This document shows positions 32,899-41,399 of a stretch of 64,000 nucleotides of DNA, piece after piece (the stretch's first letter is position 1; each line of letters opens with the position of its first letter). The notes beneath the pieces were generated by a model. It ran no database searches and was not told the origin of the DNA. It saw only the letters and a program-made list of their open reading frames with translations. A program made the translations under genes and the position numbers. This DNA comes from Hyphomicrobiales bacterium (GTDB taxonomy: Bacteria; Pseudomonadota; Alphaproteobacteria; Rhizobiales; Rhizobiaceae), in contig UBWZ01000008.1 in the NCBI GenBank assembly GCA_900469345.1, positions 124,001-188,000 of the forward strand, given 5' to 3'.

Positions 32899-33451
32899 CT
32901 GATCGTCCTCGTTGGGACGCGAGGCACGCTGTCCACTTGGCAAAGGTAAGTAATCGCGAGGGCAGGAGTTCGATGGGGGGAAAGAACTCTTTCGGGGGGA
33001 CGGGGCACTGCCCTCGCGACATCCAATAAACGGCACGCAAAAAAAATGGTTCCGCCAGTTACGAAAAAAAATCGGGCAAAATCCGAGAGATTCTTGGCAG
33101 TCGCGCTCCTGCTTGAGGGGTTGCGTGTTGCCCCCTTGAATGAGGATCTCGCCGTGCCCATCTTGGGTAGGACTTTTCCGAAGCCTTCCGATTTCCAACG
33201 CCCGGCGCGATCCGCCCGCGACGGCGTGCGCGCGGGTGAGCACAGAGTTTTCTGCTGCTCCCCGCGTCGCGATGTTCTGCCGGTGGCACCGGCACGCCAG
33301 ACTGAGTTCGGCGAATATTGGCAATTATCTGGATTGACTTACCAGGGTAATTTTCGCGTCGTAATTTCCGCGTCAGGGTAGGCTGAAGAAGGGATCTCGA
33401 TCATGGCACCGGTGAACTTGTCGATTGGCACGCACGACCTAGGTACGCTTC
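32899..33451. other. 553-bp gap with a structured element and no confident gene
   Basis: Apart from the nested inverted repeat at 32954-33019 nothing clear is seen. It contains poly-A/poly-G tracts (33040-33046, 32974-32980), a weak open frame at 33046-33381 on the plus strand without family features, and an AT-richer stretch near 33310-33350 that could hold the promoter of the small gene at 33452. Confidence 0.4.
32954..33019. repeat. Nested inverted repeat, possible RNA element
   Basis: TCGCGAGGGCAG (32954-32965) and CTGCCCTCGCGA (33008-33019) are perfect 12-bp inverted copies. Just inside, GAGTTC (32966-32971) pairs with GAACTC (32984-32989). As RNA this is a 12-bp stem enclosing a second 6-bp hairpin plus a G-rich (or, on the minus strand, C-rich) single strand. 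It lies 56 bp upstream of the ATG of the small gene at 32722-32898. Confidence 0.6.
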
Positions 33452-33619
33452 ATGGCCAATGATATCTCCCCGAAGATGACCTCCTCCGATCGCAAGCGGC
33501 TTGCGGCGGAACAGACCAACCTGACGGCACGGCAGACCGCCGATGCCGAAAAGAAGAAACGTGACGAAAAGACCGCCCGCCTTCGAGCCATCCGGCTCGC
33601 AAGCGACAAGCCGGCGTAA
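33452..33619 (+). CDS. Small charged hypothetical protein, 55 residues
   Basis: ATG 33452 to TAA 33619. The peptide is rich in Lys, Arg, Asp, Glu and Ala (for example RKRLAAEQ, ADAEKKKRDEKTARLRAIR) and probably forms one long helix. There is no hydrophobic segment. AGGT lies 8-11 bases before the ATG. I believe similar short proteins occur in related rhizobia but know no function. Confidence 0.5.
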   Translation: MANDISPKMTSSDRKRLAAEQTNLTARQTADAEKKKRDEKTARLRAIRLASDKPA

Positions 33620-33847
33620 ACGGACCCACTCGTCGACTGACTGAGGTCATGTGATCCGGACGAAAGCCCTCGGACCGGCACGACTTTAGTCAGCCCGTTG
33701 GGGTCAAAGGGCCGAAGTCGTCCAATCCGGCCCCAGGCCGGGAACCCGCCTGGTCATTGCACGTTTCGGCCTCGCTCGACGGAATAGCACCGTGAGCCGC
33801 GACGGGCATAAAACCCTGCGCGCGAACTGCGGGCGGGGGATCCAGCG

Positions 33848-33985
33848 ATGAAATCGGTAGTATTCGGCATGTTGCTCGTCATGGCGGGAATGGCGATGGC
33901 GCTGGTCTTTGTCAGCGACCCGTCGCGCCATGCGGCAGCCAGGGTTTACGTGCCGCAGATGGAAACCCTCCGCTCGAGCCAGTAG
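33848..33985 (+). CDS. Small single-span membrane protein, 45 residues
   Basis: The ATG at 33848 follows GGGGGATCC. Residues 3-22 (SVVFGMLLVMAGMAMALVFV) form one hydrophobic segment that could be a signal anchor. The remaining 22 residues are polar and probably periplasmic. No family is recognised. Confidence 0.5.
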   Translation: MKSVVFGMLLVMAGMAMALVFVSDPSRHAAARVYVPQMETLRSSQ

Positions 33986-34027
33986 TGAACCGAGAGCTGG
34001 ACCTCGATCCCGGTCGTCCTCCCGCCA

Positions 34028-34909
34028 TCAGGGTGGCGTGGCGCGGATGCGCCCGGCATTGGGCCGCCGCAGGTTGAAGAGATTGCCGGCAAGAATAAGC
34101 GCCGCCCCGACCGCTGTAATCCCGCTCACGCTTTCGGCATAGAGCAGGTAGCCCAGCAGTGCCGACAGCGGCACCCGCAGATAGTCCATCGGCATGGCGA
34201 CGGTAGCATCCGCATGGGAAAGTGCCTTCGCCATGCAGTAATGCGCGAAGGTACCCGAGAAGGCGATCACGAAGATCCATGGCCAGATCGCCGCCGACGG
34301 CCAGACCCAGACGCGCAGCGCCGGCACCAGGCCGACGATCGACTGGATGATCAGCATCCAGAAGATGATCTTGGTGGCGCTGTCGGAGCGGGTCAGGAAC
34401 TTGGTGGTGATAAACGAAATGGCGAATACGAACGCTGCCCCGAGCACGATCAGGTGACCCGGATTGAGCGGCGCCGCGCCTGGCCGCAGGATGAGGAGCA
34501 CCCCGACCAGGCCGAACAGGATGGCGACCATCTTGCGCCAGGTCAGCCGCTCGCCGAGAAAGCCGGCTGCCATCAGCGCTGCCCAGATGGGCGCGGTGAA
34601 TTCGATGGCGATCACCTGTGCCATAGGGATCATCGTCAGCCCCATCAACCAGGCGAACTGGCCGATGTAGTGCGCGACGTTGCGGCCGATATGGCTGGGC
34701 AGGATGCGGGTTGCCATCGCCCGAATCCCACCCTCGCGGTAGACCAGCGGCAGGAGCATGAAGAAGGCGATGACAGAGCGCATCTCCATCACCTGGAAGA
34801 CGTTGATCTCGCGGGTGATGGCGCGACCCGATACGGCCATGAGCAGAAGAAGGGCAATGGACGCCATCATCCAGCCGGCTGCCTTCATGGTCGACTGACT
34901 GCTTTCCAA
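34028..34909 (-). CDS. EamA/DMT family exporter
   Basis: The product has 293 residues and about ten hydrophobic spans in two repeated EamA halves, with the second half starting near LIVLGAAFVFAISFITTKFL. It is an inner membrane drug/metabolite transporter; members export amino acids, purines or other metabolites. The TTG at 34909 was chosen because GGAGG lies eight bases before it and the length is then typical. An ATG at 34888 lacks a ribosome site and a GTG at 35023 would add a polar lead. It stands alone between small genes, so no substrate hint is available. Confidence 0.82.
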   Translation of the reverse strand: MESSQSTMKAAGWMMASIALLLLMAVSGRAITREINVFQVMEMRSVIAFFMLLPLVYREGGIRAMATRILPSHIGRNVAHYIGQFAWLMGLTMIPMAQVIAIEFTAPIWAALMAAGFLGERLTWRKMVAILFGLVGVLLILRPGAAPLNPGHLIVLGAAFVFAISFITTKFLTRSDSATKIIFWMLIIQSIVGLVPALRVWVWPSAAIWPWIFVIAFSGTFAHYCMAKALSHADATVAMPMDYLRVPLSALLGYLLYAESVSGITAVGAALILAGNLFNLRRPNAGRIRATPP

Positions 34910-35134
34910 CCTTGCTTCCTCCGGCTGCGTCCGGCGAAACCGCGGCCGGATGTCGGCCGCTGCGCTGCCGCCGCTCGTCGCGTAGATAGACCGGATCGAG
35001 GGGAGGGCGATAGGCGGCCGCACGGTTTCCGCCAGGGCGTGGCCTGCAAGTCACTGTTTAGGCTTGGAAGACGCAGTTTTATCGGGCGACGCCTCGCTCC
35101 TGTGCGGGACGTCGCTCGAATGACGTTGCCGTGG

Positions 35135-35542
35135 TCAGGATTGCTCGGCTGCCGGATACTGCTGGTCGGTGACATGCTCCGCCCAGTCCACCGTCTTGCC
35201 GTCGAGGGTTTCCTGGATGGCGATATGGGTCATGGCAGTCGCCGGGCCGGCGCCATGCCAGTGCCGTTCGCCCGGTTCGAACCACACCACGTCGCCGGGG
35301 TTGATCACCTCGACCGGGCCGCCCTCGCGCTGCGTCAGCCCCGAACCTGCGGTCACGATCAGTGTCTGGCCGAGCGGATGCGTATGCCATGCGGTGCGGG
35401 CACCGGGCTCGAAGGTGACGAGCGCCGAGGTGCCCCGGCGTGCGTCGTTCGCCGAAAACAGCGGGTCGATCCGCACCGTTCCGGTAAACCAGTCCGCTGG
35501 ACCTTTCGAAGATGGCCGTGAGCCGTTTCTGTCGATCTTCAT
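35135..35542 (-). CDS. Cupin domain protein
   Basis: The product has 135 residues and a single cupin barrel. Motif 1 is [21 protein letters not shown] (about 48-68, with the His-x-His metal ligands) and motif 2 is [18 protein letters not shown] (about 80-97). It belongs to the small cupins related to carboxymuconolactone decarboxylase tails and quercetinase-like proteins. A metal-dependent enzyme or sensor role is possible. The ATG at 35542 follows AAGGAGT. It is divergent from the GFA gene. Confidence 0.85.
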   Translation of the reverse strand: MKIDRNGSRPSSKGPADWFTGTVRIDPLFSANDARRGTSALVTFEPGARTAWHTHPLGQTLIVTAGSGLTQREGGPVEVINPGDVVWFEPGERHWHGAGPATAMTHIAIQETLDGKTVDWAEHVTDQQYPAAEQS

Positions 35543-35712
35543 CGTCTGTACTCCTTTGCCGGCCGCCTTTGGCCGCGGTTTTCCTCCATATAGGAGAGTT
35601 GGCGGAAAAATCCCGCGGTCGAAGCGGCAGCCGCCTCTGCGCGCCGGTTTGCCTCGCGCCTGCAACTGGCTGTACGATGGTCTCAGGCCGAGCAACTGGG
35701 GAGGAGACCAGC

Positions 35713-36105
35713 ATGGACCGATGGAGCGGCGGCTGCCTGTGCGGAAAAGTCCGGATCGTGGCGACGGGACGACCCTACCGGGTCGGCATCTGTCACTGCC
35801 TCGACTGCCGCAAGCACCATGGCGCCCTCTTTCAAGCTTCCGCCATCTTCCCGGCCGATGCCGTGACGATGCAAGGCGAGACCGGAGAGTATCGGGGACG
35901 TTTTTTCTGTCCGGGCTGCGGCTCGTCCGTGTTCGCCAGAAGCGGAGACGAGGTCGAGGTCAATCTCGGCGTGCTCGATGCTCCGGACCAGCTGACGCCG
36001 ACCTATGAGCTCTGGACGGTTCGCCGCGAAGCGTGGCTGCCGCCCTTTCCGCTTGCGCACCGCTACGAAGGGGACCGGCCGTCATCTAGCCGGTCCGAAG
36101 ACTAG
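35713..36105 (+). CDS. GFA family zinc protein
   Basis: The product has 130 residues. The glutathione-dependent formaldehyde-activating (GFA) fold is shown by GGCLCGKV (about 6-13), [11 protein letters not shown] (about 31-41) and [12 protein letters not shown] (about 66-77). The Cys clusters bind two zinc ions. The founding member adds glutathione to formaldehyde, but most short relatives are uncharacterised. The ATG at 35713 follows GAGGAGA. There is no adjacent formaldehyde gene. Confidence 0.87.
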   Translation: MDRWSGGCLCGKVRIVATGRPYRVGICHCLDCRKHHGALFQASAIFPADAVTMQGETGEYRGRFFCPGCGSSVFARSGDEVEVNLGVLDAPDQLTPTYELWTVRREAWLPPFPLAHRYEGDRPSSSRSED

Positions 36106-36157
36106 CCTCTCGATACCGGCCGTAAGGAGACGCGGCTTTTGCGTGCTGGCAGCGGCC

Positions 36158-37366
36158 TCAGGTCAGCGCGTGCCCTGCGGCTTCCGACGCGCCCTTTGCG
36201 GCCGTGCCCACCCAGTCGAGCCGCGGGGCAGGGATAAGGCCGTAATTGTAGAAATTGACGCCATCGGCACCCGCCTCGAGCGCCGCCCTCACCCGTGCCG
36301 AAAGGATGTCGGGCCCGTCCACTTCCGGATAGAAGACCCTGAGACCGACACCCAGGAACCTGTCCGGCCCGACCGCCGCCCGGCCCGCCGCGATGACCTT
36401 CGCGACCTCCTGCGGGCTCTGGTGGTAGCAGCAGAGGATGGCGCCATCGCAGGCTTGCGCGACCGCCGGAAGATCGACGCCGCCGATCCAGGCCTGGCTG
36501 CCGTCGATGAGGACGATCTTCGTCGAGGGATCGGCGGCGCTGCGGATCGCGGCGATCAGGCTCGTCACCGGTTCGCTCCGCCAGGCCAGGAAGGCGTGGA
36601 GGTCCGCCTCGGCGCGGAAGGCATCGATCCCGGCCGCGGGGAAGTCGGGAAACTGCTTTTCGGGCACGGCGCGTTCGCAAAACGCTGCGATATACTGCGA
36701 GACGGTCCGGCGGGCGCCCTCGACCGGGATGCCGGCGCTCGTCGCCCGGTCAGTGCAATGCGCGCAGAAGCAGAGCGACAACAGGAAGTCGTCCTCGGCG
36801 TTCAGCCCGACACCATCCTTTTCGTGATGGTACTCATGTGCAAAACCCATGAAGCTCGGGCTTTCGAGCTCGACCATGTCGGGCCGGTAGCGTGTCGTGA
36901 TGTCCTGCACGAGCGTGACCGCGTAGTCCCGCGCAGCCGGGCTCGAGGGGCACAGGCTGTAATAGTTCGCATTGCCGAAGGCGTTGCGCGTCACGTGCTC
37001 CGGATGCAGCATGCCGAGGCGGCTGTTGTGCAGGCATACGGTCCAGCAGGACACCTTGAGGCCGGTCTTGTCTCGTGTCCGCGTCAGCGCCTCGAGCATG
37101 TCGCCGCGCTCTGCCGTATTGCGGGCCATCAGCGGCTGGATCATCTTGCCGGACCACAGCGCCGCGTCGGGCTGGAAGTAGACGGTGCCGTCCTCGGGAA
37201 AATAGGCCTTCTGCACCGGGCTTCGCGGCTGCAGGAAGCGGCCCGCATGATAGGACGTGGCAAGGCTGACGGTGTTGAGACAGGCGCGTTCCGTCAGTTC
37301 CCTGGCAAACGGCTCGACACCCTGGTCCTGAACGTCCCAGGGATAGGTCCACATCGAACGATGCAT
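36158..37366 (-). CDS. Uncharacterised TIM-barrel-like protein, possible glycoside hydrolase relative
   Basis: The product has 402 residues with no signal peptide or membrane span. Alternating strands and helices (NTVSLATSYH, KVSCWTVCLHN, PDMVELESPSFMGFAHEYHH, KIVLIDGSQAW, FLGVGLRVFYPEVDGP, GADGVNFYNYGLI) suggest a (beta/alpha)8 barrel. Acidic residues in ELESP and YPEVDG could be catalytic. A CFCAHC motif at about 200 could bind metal or be a disulfide. I do not recognise a named family. It starts at the ATG at 37366. It lies 50 bp beyond the GFA gene stop and points toward it, with a 58-residue gene upstream on the same strand. Confidence 0.65.
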   Translation of the reverse strand: MHRSMWTYPWDVQDQGVEPFARELTERACLNTVSLATSYHAGRFLQPRSPVQKAYFPEDGTVYFQPDAALWSGKMIQPLMARNTAERGDMLEALTRTRDKTGLKVSCWTVCLHNSRLGMLHPEHVTRNAFGNANYYSLCPSSPAARDYAVTLVQDITTRYRPDMVELESPSFMGFAHEYHHEKDGVGLNAEDDFLLSLCFCAHCTDRATSAGIPVEGARRTVSQYIAAFCERAVPEKQFPDFPAAGIDAFRAEADLHAFLAWRSEPVTSLIAAIRSAADPSTKIVLIDGSQAWIGGVDLPAVAQACDGAILCCYHQSPQEVAKVIAAGRAAVGPDRFLGVGLRVFYPEVDGPDILSARVRAALEAGADGVNFYNYGLIPAPRLDWVGTAAKGASEAAGHALT

Positions 37367-37442
37367 GGCGTCCTCTTAAAATGCTTGGCGAGGATTTTTA
37401 AGGCGCGATCAAGGCTCGGCCGGTTTTCGCGTGGCTTTGCCG

Positions 37443-37619
37443 CTATCCCTGGGCTGTTCCCAGGCGCGGCAGGGACCGGGCATGGGCAGCGGCTTCGCCG
37501 GAATAGGGGAAGTCGTCGCCGAGCTGGCGGTCGCCCTCAAAAACCTTGAACGCAGGCCCGTCGACCTCCACGATCTTGTAGCCGTTCACATACTCGATCT
37601 TCGGTGTTTTCCAGCCCAT
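37443..37619 (-). CDS. Small hypothetical protein, 58 residues
   Basis: The ATG at 37619 follows AGGAGA. The product is mixed and polar (MGWKTPKIEYVNGYKIVEVD at the start) with a beta-rich first half and a helix near SGEAAAHARSL. No family is recognised. It is 76 bp upstream of the TIM-barrel-like gene on the same strand and may share its transcript. Confidence 0.6.
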   Translation of the reverse strand: MGWKTPKIEYVNGYKIVEVDGPAFKVFEGDRQLGDDFPYSGEAAAHARSLPRLGTAQG

Positions 37620-37713
37620 CGGGAGGTCTCCTGTCAAGGGCTGACGCAGCAAACGAAGGAGTGCGCGTTGCCCATGCGCACCCGTGTATCATCTGTCGGG
37701 TGAAAGCGCCAAT

Positions 37714-37743
37714 TGCCTGGATATCAGATGCCTGGATATCAGA
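37714..37743 (+). repeat. Perfect 15-bp tandem duplication
   Basis: TGCCTGGATATCAGA occurs twice head to tail (37714-37728 and 37729-37743) in the gap between the 58-residue gene and the AI-2E-type gene. It looks like a recent slippage product. Confidence 0.9.
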
Positions 37744-37774
37744 CGGCGGTCAGGGCCCGCCGACAATCGTTCCC

Positions 37775-39727
37775 TCAGGCGACGAGCGGAGTCGTTTTGC
37801 TTTCGCGTGTTCGCCCTATCCGTTTGACGGCCTTGATCTCCACGGCTTGGGCATCGGTCAGCGCATTGCGGACGGCGTCGGTGATGGTGGTGACGACGAA
37901 GTCTGCATCGATGTCGGCCGCCGCCACGGGACTTGCGGGCTGACCCTCGAGGCCCGTCATGACGATCCCCACACGAAGGGACGGTTTCTGTCGCTTCAGG
38001 CGACGCACTGCCTGGCGCGCATGCGCCTTGGAGCCCGAATTGAGGAACGCGATCAGAACGGTGTCGATCTCCGCAAGGCGCAGCAGGTTTATCGTTCTGC
38101 CGTTGATCGCCGTGTGGTCCGACTGAGCGACGGTCGCACCCTGGATGGTCAGGACCTGACCGATCATCGAGGCGACCGCATCGTCCATAGCGCCTCTGCC
38201 GCCGATACACAGGACGCCGCGACCCGTGCCATCGGGAAGGAGTGGCTCTCCAACCCTTTCCCCGCTGCGGTTGGTGTCGGCTTCGTCCGCGTCGTCTTCC
38301 GGTTCCTCTTCCTCCTCGATCGCGATCTCGGCGAGATTGCCGATCAGCGTCTGGGTGGTGGCGGTGAGAAGGGTTATCTGCGCATCCGTCATCACGCCCC
38401 GCTGGCGATCCTGCTCGCCCAGCTGCAAGGCGGGAAGTCCGACTTTCTCGTAGTAATCGATAAGGTCCTCGTCCTCGAGAAAGTCTTCGGCGTTGTCGGT
38501 CGCCTCGTTCGGGTCTCCCGCAAGCAGCCTCTGGTAGAGCTTTTCATGCATCTGCAGAACCGGCTCGTTGCCGAGAAGCACATCCAGAAAGCTGAACTGT
38601 GGGACATATCGCCCCAGCACGACGAGGCAGACCGTAAGCGGTGTCGACAGCATGAGGCCGACCGGCCCCCACAGCCACGACCAGAAGATAGCGGAGACGA
38701 TGATTGCCAGCGGGGAAAGACCCGTATGGCTGCCATAGAGCCACGGCTCGACGACGTTGTTGCTGAGCAGTTCGGTGACGATGAAAAGCCCGGCGACCCA
38801 GGCGACCAGCGACCAGCCGGGAGCGATTGCGAGCGCCAGGAACAGCGGCAGGATCATGCCGATCACCGGTCCGATATACGGGACGAACCGCAGGACGAGA
38901 GTAAGGAGTCCCCAGAGGATGGCGTTCGGAATGCCAAGTACCCACAGGCCGATAGATATCGGCAGGGCGTAAAGCGCGTTCACGACCAGCTGCATCAGCA
39001 GGTATTTGCCGACCCGTTTGCCGGCATCTTGAAGGGCTGCGGTCGTTCGGTGCAGATCGCCCAGACCGACGAGTCGGATGAACCGGTCGCGCAGTTCCTC
39101 CCGCTCGAGCAACATGAAGATCACAAGCACGATGACAAGGCCTGCCGTCGCAAACGGGCTGATCAGGGGCAGAATGAAGTTTCCAAGCGTTGCGACCGGA
39201 TTGGAGCGTGTGACGATTTCCACGGGCATCGGATCGCGGCGGCTGGACTGCGGTGACGCGTCCTCTTTGCTCTCCTTGGCCGTATCCTGCATTTCCGCGC
39301 CGATCCGCTCGACGACCTTGCTGAGATGTTCGAGCACGCCATTGCCCGAACCGGCTTCGCTGAGCGCATGCACCTTGGCGACGATGTTGCGTTGGTAGGT
39401 CGGAATATTGTCGGCGAGGTTTGCCACCTGTCCGGCGACGACGAAGCCGAAGACGGCGATCACCAGGAATGCGGTAGCAACGGCAAGGAGGACGGCGGCG
39501 ATCTTGGGGACATACCGTTTGCGCAGGAAGCTGACGATCGGAGCCAGCGTGAAAGTAAGGAGGAGGGCCAACGCCAAAGGCACGAAGACCTCCTGGCCGA
39601 CGTAAAGGATGACCGCGACGCCGATGAGAATAAGGAGCGTTCGACCTGAGAGGGTCGTCGCGGGAAACGCGCCGGATCCATTCGGAATTTCCGCTCTTCC
39701 GATCGAGTTGTCGTTGATGCTGCTCAC
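37775..39727 (-). CDS. AI-2E/PerM family transporter with a long C-terminal extension
   Basis: The product has 650 residues. Residues about 28-375 are the AI-2E transporter family, with about eight spans and the conserved LWGLLTLVLRFVPYIGPVIG (about 271-290) and SNNVVEPWLYGSHTGLSPL. About 270 further residues follow. They begin with an acidic helical part (AEDFLEDEDLIDYYEKVGL, then EEEEEPEDDADEAD) and end in a Rossmann-like alpha/beta segment (GVLCIGGRGAMDDAVASMIG, TVLIAFLNSG, RVGIVMTGL). Ordinary members stop after the membrane part. The GTG at 39727, after GGGGGGCGG, was chosen. Frames upstream of it lack family features. Export of small molecules or ion antiport is known for relatives; the substrate here is open. 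Confidence 0.85.
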   Translation of the reverse strand: MSSINDNSIGRAEIPNGSGAFPATTLSGRTLLILIGVAVILYVGQEVFVPLALALLLTFTLAPIVSFLRKRYVPKIAAVLLAVATAFLVIAVFGFVVAGQVANLADNIPTYQRNIVAKVHALSEAGSGNGVLEHLSKVVERIGAEMQDTAKESKEDASPQSSRRDPMPVEIVTRSNPVATLGNFILPLISPFATAGLVIVLVIFMLLEREELRDRFIRLVGLGDLHRTTAALQDAGKRVGKYLLMQLVVNALYALPISIGLWVLGIPNAILWGLLTLVLRFVPYIGPVIGMILPLFLALAIAPGWSLVAWVAGLFIVTELLSNNVVEPWLYGSHTGLSPLAIIVSAIFWSWLWGPVGLMLSTPLTVCLVVLGRYVPQFSFLDVLLGNEPVLQMHEKLYQRLLAGDPNEATDNAEDFLEDEDLIDYYEKVGLPALQLGEQDRQRGVMTDAQITLLTATTQTLIGNLAEIAIEEEEEPEDDADEADTNRSGERVGEPLLPDGTGRGVLCIGGRGAMDDAVASMIGQVLTIQGATVAQSDHTAINGRTINLLRLAEIDTVLIAFLNSGSKAHARQAVRRLKRQKPSLRVGIVMTGLEGQPASPVAAADIDADFVVTTITDAVRNALTDAQAVEIKAVKRIGRTRESKTTPLVA

Positions 39728-40049
39728 AGCCGCCCCCCAAATATCTCGCCGGCACGACCGGCATTCAGACGTAAATGCATCAGGCAGGAAACAGATCGAT
39801 CCGCTGACACAAATATTTTGGAATTGTTGATTTCGCTGTCTGACCGCTTCAATCAAGCGTGACGGCAACTGCCGCGCCTGGATCAAGCCCGCAATGATCT
39901 CTTTGCCGCTGTACGGGCAGGCGGCCCCTTAAGGATCGAGATCGAAATCTAAGACTATAAATAACAAATTTGCTGTCGGAAGCAGCTAAATCAGCATCCT
40001 CTTAATATCTCTGTGCCTAATCTGGCCCGATATTTGAGATTGGACTGCC
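39728..40049. other. Divergent promoter region of the AI-2E-type and GGDEF genes
   Basis: 322 bp without a gene. A short GCCGG-CACGA-CCGGC dyad (39749-39763) lies 22 bp upstream of the transporter start. The part near the GGDEF gene (39945-40020) is AT-rich and likely holds its promoter, but no clear -35/-10 pair was fixed. Confidence 0.4.
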
Positions 40050-41012
40050 ATGGAAGATAAGGAACTTATCAAGCCCGATATGCTCGCATCCATGTTGATG
40101 CGGTTGTTCGAATTTGCGCCTGTGGCCATGGCCATCAGCACCAGTCACGCAAAAACCTCGAGCTATGCAAAGGTCAATGACGCCTATCTGAAGCTGACCG
40201 GGCTGCGCTGGGAGGATATCTCCGGCAGAAAGCTGACGTCCAAAGGCTCCGCTATCGACAGCCCTGCACGAGATCGCCGCCACAGGATGCTGCGCGAGCA
40301 GGGCTCCTACGTGCTTGAAGAGGTCGACCTCCGGCATGTCGATGGGTCGATCATCCCGACCTTGATCTCCGCACAGAGAACAGTCGTGGAAGGCATTTCC
40401 TTCGACGTCGAGATCATTCTCGACGTCTCTTCCCGCGTGCGACACCATCAGGAGATGGAACGGGCACTGATGGAGTCCGCGCGCACCGATTTCCTGACGG
40501 GCCTGGCGAACAGGGCAGGACTGGAAGTCGAGGTCGCAACCAGGCTCAATCTGCCTGAGTTGGATGGCTTCGCCCTGGCCTACATCGATCTGAACGGCTT
40601 CAAGGCCGTCAATGACCGACTTGGTCACCATGGCGGGGACGAGGTCCTGAAGGCAATTGCCAGTCGCCTGCGGGACAGCTTCTCGAACAGCCACTTCATC
40701 GCGCGGATCGGCGGTGATGAGTTCGTTATCCTGCTGCCAGCCCCCAGCAATCATCTCGCGTCGGTCCTCGACCATCTCAGGCAGGCGATGGACCACGTCT
40801 TGCGCCCTGTCTCGATCGAGGGGGAACTTGCCGACGTCGGCGCCGCAGTGGGCGTGGCATTCAGCCGAACCGGTGACGACGTTGCCAGCGTCATGAAGCG
40901 GGCGGACGGCTACATGTATACGGCAAAAGCGTCCGGCGAACGAATTGCCATCGTGTGCCTTGGGGCACCGTTGATTGAAGGAAGCATCGACGGCCATCGC
41001 CGGACCGCGTAA
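40050..41012 (+). CDS. PAS-GGDEF diguanylate cyclase
   Basis: The product has 320 residues. A PAS domain (about 15-135) is followed by a linker and a GGDEF domain (about 145-305). The active site RIGGDEFVILL (about 224-234) is intact, so synthesis of c-di-GMP from two GTP is expected. No RxxD inhibitory site is seen at its usual place upstream. There is no membrane segment. The N-terminal PAS motif starts LFEFAPVAMAISTS. It stands alone. It starts at the ATG at 40050. Confidence 0.9.
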   Translation: MEDKELIKPDMLASMLMRLFEFAPVAMAISTSHAKTSSYAKVNDAYLKLTGLRWEDISGRKLTSKGSAIDSPARDRRHRMLREQGSYVLEEVDLRHVDGSIIPTLISAQRTVVEGISFDVEIILDVSSRVRHHQEMERALMESARTDFLTGLANRAGLEVEVATRLNLPELDGFALAYIDLNGFKAVNDRLGHHGGDEVLKAIASRLRDSFSNSHFIARIGGDEFVILLPAPSNHLASVLDHLRQAMDHVLRPVSIEGELADVGAAVGVAFSRTGDDVASVMKRADGYMYTAKASGERIAIVCLGAPLIEGSIDGHRRTA

Positions 41013-41352
41013 CTGCATATCTTCAAGCTGACCAGATCGGACAGCGAGATCAAGCTGGACACCAACGGCTTTTAAAGCCGTCAGCCGATACGGACCAGCA
41101 GCGTCCGGTCGTCTTCGCCACAAATTTGCAGCTGACCTCCCACTGAAATTTCCGCCAGATGAAATAGGAGTCCGGCCGCGCCTGTCGCCGCACCGGAGCC
41201 ATTTGCTCTTTTTGCCTGGGCCCGAGGTTCATCGACAGGCAGGCGATCATCCCGCCTTAAGCACCGTCCGTGTCGAGTAGGTTCGACAGTCCCGGTATCG
41301 TCAGTCGCAGTTCAAGATCCTTGCGGATGAGCCGATCATTCCTTTTCAAACA
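41013..41352. other. Gap after the GGDEF gene
   Basis: About 340 bp in which I see no gene, repeat or promoter. The FecR-gene terminator begins at 41353. Confidence 0.4.
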
Positions 41353-41386
41353 GAAGCCGTGGCCACCCTTCGGCGGCCACGGCTTC
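41353..41386. terminator. Long hairpin ending the FecR-type gene
   Basis: GAAGCCGTGGCC (41353-41364) pairs perfectly with GGCCACGGCTTC (41375-41386), 12 bp, lying 14 bp beyond the stop at 41400. On the minus strand it is followed by a weak T-rich tail (TGTTTG). Confidence 0.75.
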
Positions 41387-41399
41387 TCTTCAGTGGATG

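Noticed and set aside
33046-33381. Plus-strand frame of 111 codons in the gene-poor stretch
   Set aside because: It has mixed composition, a rare-looking start after an A tract, no ribosome site, and no family.
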